From NCBI GenBank assembly GCA_023544495.1, contig JAMJFV010000027.1, forward strand, positions 1 to 16,783: a DNA stretch of 16,783 nucleotides, given 5' to 3'. Position numbers and translations under genes: made by a program. This document shows, piece after piece, positions 13,802 through 16,783 of the stretch. Below the pieces are notes generated by a model. The model was not told the DNA's origin, did no database searches, and saw only the letters and a list, made by a program, of their open reading frames with translations. The stretch is from ANME-2 cluster archaeon. Lineage in GTDB: Archaea; Halobacteriota; Methanosarcinia; Methanosarcinales; Methanocomedenaceae. The number at the start of each line of letters is the position of its first letter. The stretch's first letter is position 1.

Positions 13802-14755
13802 CTATTCAGGTTCATTACTATCAACCGATGTGATGACTCCATGTTCTGTAATAAGGTGTATCTTGTTGGTATTACCCCATGCTTCCTTCCTGATAACACC
13901 CCGCTTTTCCAGGCTCTGCAGCACCCTGCTTACCTTGACCTTGGAAAAACCACTTCCCACCTGTATCTGCTTCTGCCACATTACATTCCCGTCAGCCTTT
14001 TCCAGCAGGTCAACCACTACCTTTTCATGTTCGACCAGTGCCGGGTAGCTCACTGGTATAACCGCATTTTTACGTCCCCTCTTTTTTGAATAATTTCTAT
14101 ACCCTGCACCGAAAAGGATTAAAAGTGCCAGTGTTCCTATAAGCAGCAGAATATTAGAACTCGAGGCACCAGTAGGTTCCATCATAACAGATATTTCAAA
14201 GTTACTGTCCACATTCCTCTGTTCCCAGAGCAGGATTATCCGTTGCCCGTCAGAATAGATAGATCTTGGTTCCGGGTGGACAAAAAAAGAGACCTCTTTT
14301 TCATCAGGAATGATATAACCAACAGGCAGTTTCAATATATAGTTAAATTTAGATGTATTGTATGATGGAATGAATTCAGAATTGTACATTACCTTGTTCT
14401 GAAGTTCAAATATCGGGTAATCTGTGTAATAGGTAATGGAAATGAAATGCTTTGTCATAGAGTCATCCGGAAGTTTGCATGTCACGACAGAATACCCCTT
14501 CTTTTCTTCCAGCATGAAGTCGCACCTGTTCTCATCAACGAACACCTGAAGTTTTTCAGTCCTTGGAGGTAAGTTCAGGATAATTTCCTGAAGGGTCCCT
14601 GGCACAATTACCAGGGCATTGATCTCATGGAATGAATCGTCCGGGCCCATTTCAACGGTATGGGTATATGTGTCAAGAACAGCTACTTCCGAAGCACAGA
14701 CCGGGTCTGTAAGAAGAACGATAAGGAATAAATAACAGATGATATTATATCTCAT
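13802..14755 (-). CDS. Membrane-anchored winged-helix regulator with extracytoplasmic domain (regulator 2)
   Basis: A 317-residue protein with a signal peptide (residues 1-21, IICYLFLIVLLTDPVCA), an extracytoplasmic strand-rich region of about 175 residues (SITYYTDYPIFELQ, LPVGYIIPDEKEV) that resembles a beta-sandwich, a membrane helix at about 201-220 (ILLLIGTLALLILFGAG), a basic stop-transfer RNYSKKRGRK, and a cytoplasmic winged helix-turn-helix at about 242-305 (VVVDLLEKADGNVMWQKQI, SGFSKVKVSRVLQSLEKRG). The recognition helix matches regulator 1 at 8795 in SGFSKxKxS. Start ATG 14755 has AGGT a few bases upstream. It lies upstream, on the same strand, of the repeat array and the DUF5667-like gene, and could control the surface genes; this is inferred from position and architecture. 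Confidence 0.85.
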   Translation of the reverse strand: MRYNIICYLFLIVLLTDPVCASEVAVLDTYTHTVEMGPDDSFHEINALVIVPGTLQEIILNLPPRTEKLQVFVDENRCDFMLEEKKGYSVVTCKLPDDSMTKHFISITYYTDYPIFELQNKVMYNSEFIPSYNTSKFNYILKLPVGYIIPDEKEVSFFVHPEPRSIYSDGQRIILLWEQRNVDSNFEISVMMEPTGASSSNILLLIGTLALLILFGAGYRNYSKKRGRKNAVIPVSYPALVEHEKVVVDLLEKADGNVMWQKQIQVGSGFSKVKVSRVLQSLEKRGVIRKEAWGNTNKIHLITEHGVITSVDSNEPE

Positions 14756-14813
14756 ATGACCTGGTTCTGTATCCGTTGGAATACAATATAATGTTTTTGG
14801 CCATACTCACATG

Positions 14814-15989
14814 TTATTTCAAAATGTTCCTGTATGTATATTTTGACCTGGAACCTTCAGGTATATCTTTCAGGTTGATGAGGAAACGGGGGTCCTGCAT
14901 CATACACAGGTTCCTTCGCTCCTTAAAATCTTTCAGTGACCTGACAGTCTTCCATGCGCCTGATAATCCATTCTCATCCATTACATTCCCGAACTCAAAG
15001 GGCATGTAAGGGCAGGCCTTAACGCCACCGTCCACACAAACATGTGCCCATCGTCTTCCAGCCATGCACCCCAGCATCTCACCTTCAAAGAAAGAATTGG
15101 CGAATACTCGTGGTCCCGGTCCTGGCTGGTTGAGGGTGCGGTGCATATCCAGTATCACCTGCCTGTCCTCTTCTGATGTCACCAGGTCGCCGGGGCGTTT
15201 GGCCACGCTTTCCCAGATGCTGAACTCGTGCACACCAAGTTCGTCTGCCAGTTCATACAGTCCCGGCAATTCATGCATGCGGTCAGGTGAGATGTGAGTG
15301 GTCATGGTAACCAGCAACCCCGCATCCAGCCCCATTTGAATGGCATCCACAGCCCGATGATATGCGCCTTCAAGCCGTCGGGTCCGGTCGTGTGTGGCCG
15401 GGTCTGTGCTGTAAATACTTATGAGCAGGTTGTGAAGTCCTGCTTCCCTGAGGCGGGCTGCTTTTTCGGGTGTCATCTCTGTGCCAGGAGTGAATATATT
15501 GACGATGGCCTTATCCTTGTCCACATACTCCACCAGTTCGAAGATATCATCCCGCAACATGGGGTCACCTTCTGTAAAAGTGATAATAAATGCTCCCATG
15601 TCCAGTGCCTGGTCAATGATGCCTTTTATCTGGTCAGTGGTCATCTCCCCTTCGCCTTCACTGACCGTACAGTGCTCACAGTTGCACTTACACTCCCTGG
15701 TTATCTCGATGGATACAGTTTCTGGCACATATTTTTTCAACGCGCAACTCACTTCTGCCCGTATCAGCCTGTTGAACACCTTACCAGGTATCGGCGGCAG
15801 CCAGGTAGAAGCTATGACCGCATTCTCGTCCACCCGTGCAGGCTTCTCCTCCCCTAACCGGTCATTGATGCGGTTCAGGGCTGGCCTGCAGGCAGAGCTT
15901 AGTGGTCCTGATGTTATAAGCTGCATACCGTCTGTGGTTTTCATATCCACGCTCAGGCCAGGTATCGTGAGTATATTGATCATTTCCAT
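14814..15989 (-). CDS. Radical SAM protein with C-terminal Cys-rich (SPASM/Twitch-like) region
   Basis: A 391-residue protein. SIEITRECKCNCEHCTV holds the CxxxCxxC cluster motif (C100, C104, C107), with an extra cysteine at 102. ITFTEGDPMLRDDIFELVEY stands where most families have a GGEP motif, so the AdoMet amino-group site is written EGDP here. The barrel continues (IVNIFTPGTEM, LLISIYSTDPATHDRTRRLE, VTMTTHISP). The end has CMAGRRWAHVCVDGGVKACPYMPF and a later C, consistent with an auxiliary 4Fe-4S site of SPASM or Twitch type. The N-terminal 90 residues are a separate segment I do not recognise. Substrate unknown. Start ATG 15989 has no Shine-Dalgarno; a TATA-like element lies just upstream, suggesting a leaderless message; an ATG two codons in is an alternative. 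It is 58 bases upstream of the regulator 2 gene on the same strand. Confidence 0.9.
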   Translation of the reverse strand: MEMINILTIPGLSVDMKTTDGMQLITSGPLSSACRPALNRINDRLGEEKPARVDENAVIASTWLPPIPGKVFNRLIRAEVSCALKKYVPETVSIEITRECKCNCEHCTVSEGEGEMTTDQIKGIIDQALDMGAFIITFTEGDPMLRDDIFELVEYVDKDKAIVNIFTPGTEMTPEKAARLREAGLHNLLISIYSTDPATHDRTRRLEGAYHRAVDAIQMGLDAGLLVTMTTHISPDRMHELPGLYELADELGVHEFSIWESVAKRPGDLVTSEEDRQVILDMHRTLNQPGPGPRVFANSFFEGEMLGCMAGRRWAHVCVDGGVKACPYMPFEFGNVMDENGLSGAWKTVRSLKDFKERRNLCMMQDPRFLINLKDIPEGSRSKYTYRNILK

Positions 15990-15995
15990 GTGGGA

Positions 15996-16008
15996 TTAAA
16001 TATATTGA
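15996..16008 (-). promoter_or_regulatory. Candidate TATA box of the second radical SAM gene
   Basis: Minus strand reads TCAATATATTTAA, immediately upstream of the ATG at 15989. The spacing is short even for a leaderless transcript, so initiation may be at the second ATG or a little inside. Confidence 0.35.
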
Positions 16009-16116
16009 ATCAACAATAATCTTTGTGTATACAGGCTGTCCCATTTCCTTAAATTTTGTGCATACATACATGGAGAGATTGTCGTAAAAGCCCCGAACTT
16101 CTGTCAAATTAGTGCA

Positions 16117-16403
16117 ATGTCTTCCTTAAAAATCTCGTTGAACATAATATCTGACATTATCCCGTTAAAAATAAATGCCCACGCATGCGATTTTTTACAT
16201 GTTGGGGTCAGCATACAGCGGATGCCGAAGAAGGGATTATGTGCAGAGTCCATTGCACGGGCAATCCTTGATGCTGCAGAGCAGTACAGGGTACATACCA
16301 TTGTAATGGGTAGTAAGGTGAGAGTGAATTCAATCCGGAGATTGGCAGTGTTGCACTGGAAGTTGTCAGAAAATCCCAATGTACCGTGCTGGTAGCCAGG
16401 TAG
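16117..16403 (+). pseudogene. Universal stress protein remnant, frameshifted and lacking the N-terminal half
   Basis: The frame from ATG 16117 carries AESIARAILDAAEQY and HTIVMGSKVR, the usual helix plus nucleotide-binding GxxG-type start of a UspA-family C-terminus, but then loses similarity and stops at 16393-16395. In a neighbouring frame the missing end is present: EIGSVALEVVRKSQCTVLVAR, stopping at 16401-16403. A one-base shift near 16320-16330 therefore splits the family's C-terminus. The normal first half (LVPTDGS-type strand and the following helix) is absent, and residues 1-30 do not match the family. Either this is a decayed gene or a sequencing error combined with a wrong start; truncation plus frameshift makes decay more likely. 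It stands alone between the radical SAM gene and proA. Confidence 0.7.
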
Positions 16404-16430
16404 CCACAATAGTATGGGTTGATCAAAACA

Positions 16431-16440
16431 ACATATATAA
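16431..16440 (+). promoter_or_regulatory. TATA box of proA
   Basis: ACATATATAA, preceded by an A-rich BRE-like stretch, lies 57-66 bases before the ATG at 16497. It predicts a start near 16462-16466 and a leader of about 30 bases. Confidence 0.5.
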
Positions 16441-16496
16441 AGAAAAAAGATGTATGATGCCATTTAATAATGATTAAATTCTGATAGTGTATTATC

Positions 16497-16783
16497 ATGA
16501 CCACAGATATTGAAACAAAAGTCGCAATTGCACAAAGTGCTTCTATTCCTCTTGCCAGTGTACCTGGTCCTGTGAAGGACATGGCACTTAAAGCAATGGC
16601 ATCGTCATTAGATTTGAACCGGGATAGTATAATCGCTGCCAATAAACTGGATGTAGAAGCCGCGGAAAAACTTTTCAAAGCCGGAAAGCTTTCACATGCT
16701 CTTGTGAACAGGCTCAAAGTCGATACCACAAAGATAGATGAAATGATAGCTGGTATCAACGATGTAATTACCTTCGAGGACCC
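16497..16783 (+). CDS. proA: Glutamate-5-semialdehyde dehydrogenase (gamma-glutamyl phosphate reductase), N-terminus only
   Basis: The frame from ATG 16497 is open to the window edge: 95 residues starting MTTDIETKVAIAQSASIPLA. KDMALKAMASSLDLNRDSII, then AANKLDVEAAEKLFKAGKLS, HALVNRLKVDTTKIDEMIAG and the end NDVITFEDP follow the conserved N-terminal pattern of ProA (alternating helices, AAN-D-EAA, L-NRL-L, and a final DP before the nucleotide-binding core). ProA reduces gamma-glutamyl phosphate with NADPH in proline synthesis. The catalytic cysteine lies beyond the window. No proB is seen upstream, so proA starts its own unit from the TATA box at 16431; proB or proC could follow. Confidence 0.9.
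   Translation, partial: MTTDIETKVAIAQSASIPLASVPGPVKDMALKAMASSLDLNRDSIIAANKLDVEAAEKLFKAGKLSHALVNRLKVDTTKIDEMIAGINDVITFED

Noticed and set aside
16208..16759. 183-residue minus-strand frame over proA and the stress-protein remnant
   Set aside because: The plus strand carries recognisable ProA residues with a TATA box; the minus frame has no motif and looks like a shadow.

Overview
The window looks like part of a chromosome of a methanogen-related archaeon, most likely in or near the Methanosarcinales or ANME-2 lineages. Evidence for this: an archaeal-type orotidine 5'-phosphate decarboxylase overlaps a deoxyhypusine synthase (archaea/eukaryotes only); several genes are preceded by archaeal TATA boxes and look leaderless; one surface protein ends in the S-layer duplication-type domain familiar from Methanosarcina; and two membrane-anchored winged-helix regulators of archaeal style are present. 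Species cannot be read from the sequence. No rRNA, tRNA, transposase or CRISPR array was found.

Layout. (1) 1-1038, minus strand: a small membrane protein, a small Cys-containing protein and a radical SAM enzyme with an N-terminal RRE/PqqD-like segment, truncated by the window edge. This is a candidate peptide-modification (RiPP-like) operon. (2) 1127-1777, plus: a class I methyltransferase. (3) 1868-3501, minus: pyrF and deoxyhypusine synthase, overlapping by four bases. (4) 3634-3804, minus: a 56-residue two-CxxC protein. (5) 4116-8754, plus: a closely spaced housekeeping run of bacterial-type leucyl-tRNA synthetase, SRPBCC protein, ArgA-like GNAT acetyltransferase and NAD synthetase. (6) 8795-14755: a cell-surface island. 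Two membrane-spanning winged-helix regulators bracket a GxxxG-repeat protein, a transmembrane protein with three Ig/PKD-like repeats plus an S-layer domain, and a secreted DUF5667-like protein with a very acidic tail. Between the last two minus-strand genes lies a 21-bp tandem repeat that can be read either as helically phased A-tracts upstream of a promoter or as a decayed heptad-repeat peptide. (7) 14814-15989, minus: a second radical SAM protein. (8) 16117-16403: a frameshifted, 5'-truncated universal stress protein remnant. (9) 16497 to the end: the start of proA, glutamate-5-semialdehyde dehydrogenase.

The housekeeping genes (pyrimidine synthesis, hypusine formation, tRNA charging, NAD and proline synthesis) are ordinary. 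The unusual material is the left-edge radical SAM operon and the 8.8-14.8 kb surface island. The island's two regulators share a GFSKxKxS recognition-helix signature and could sense envelope state on the outside while binding DNA inside. Two genes that run off the window edges (the left radical SAM gene and proA) were found by translating the sequence by hand.
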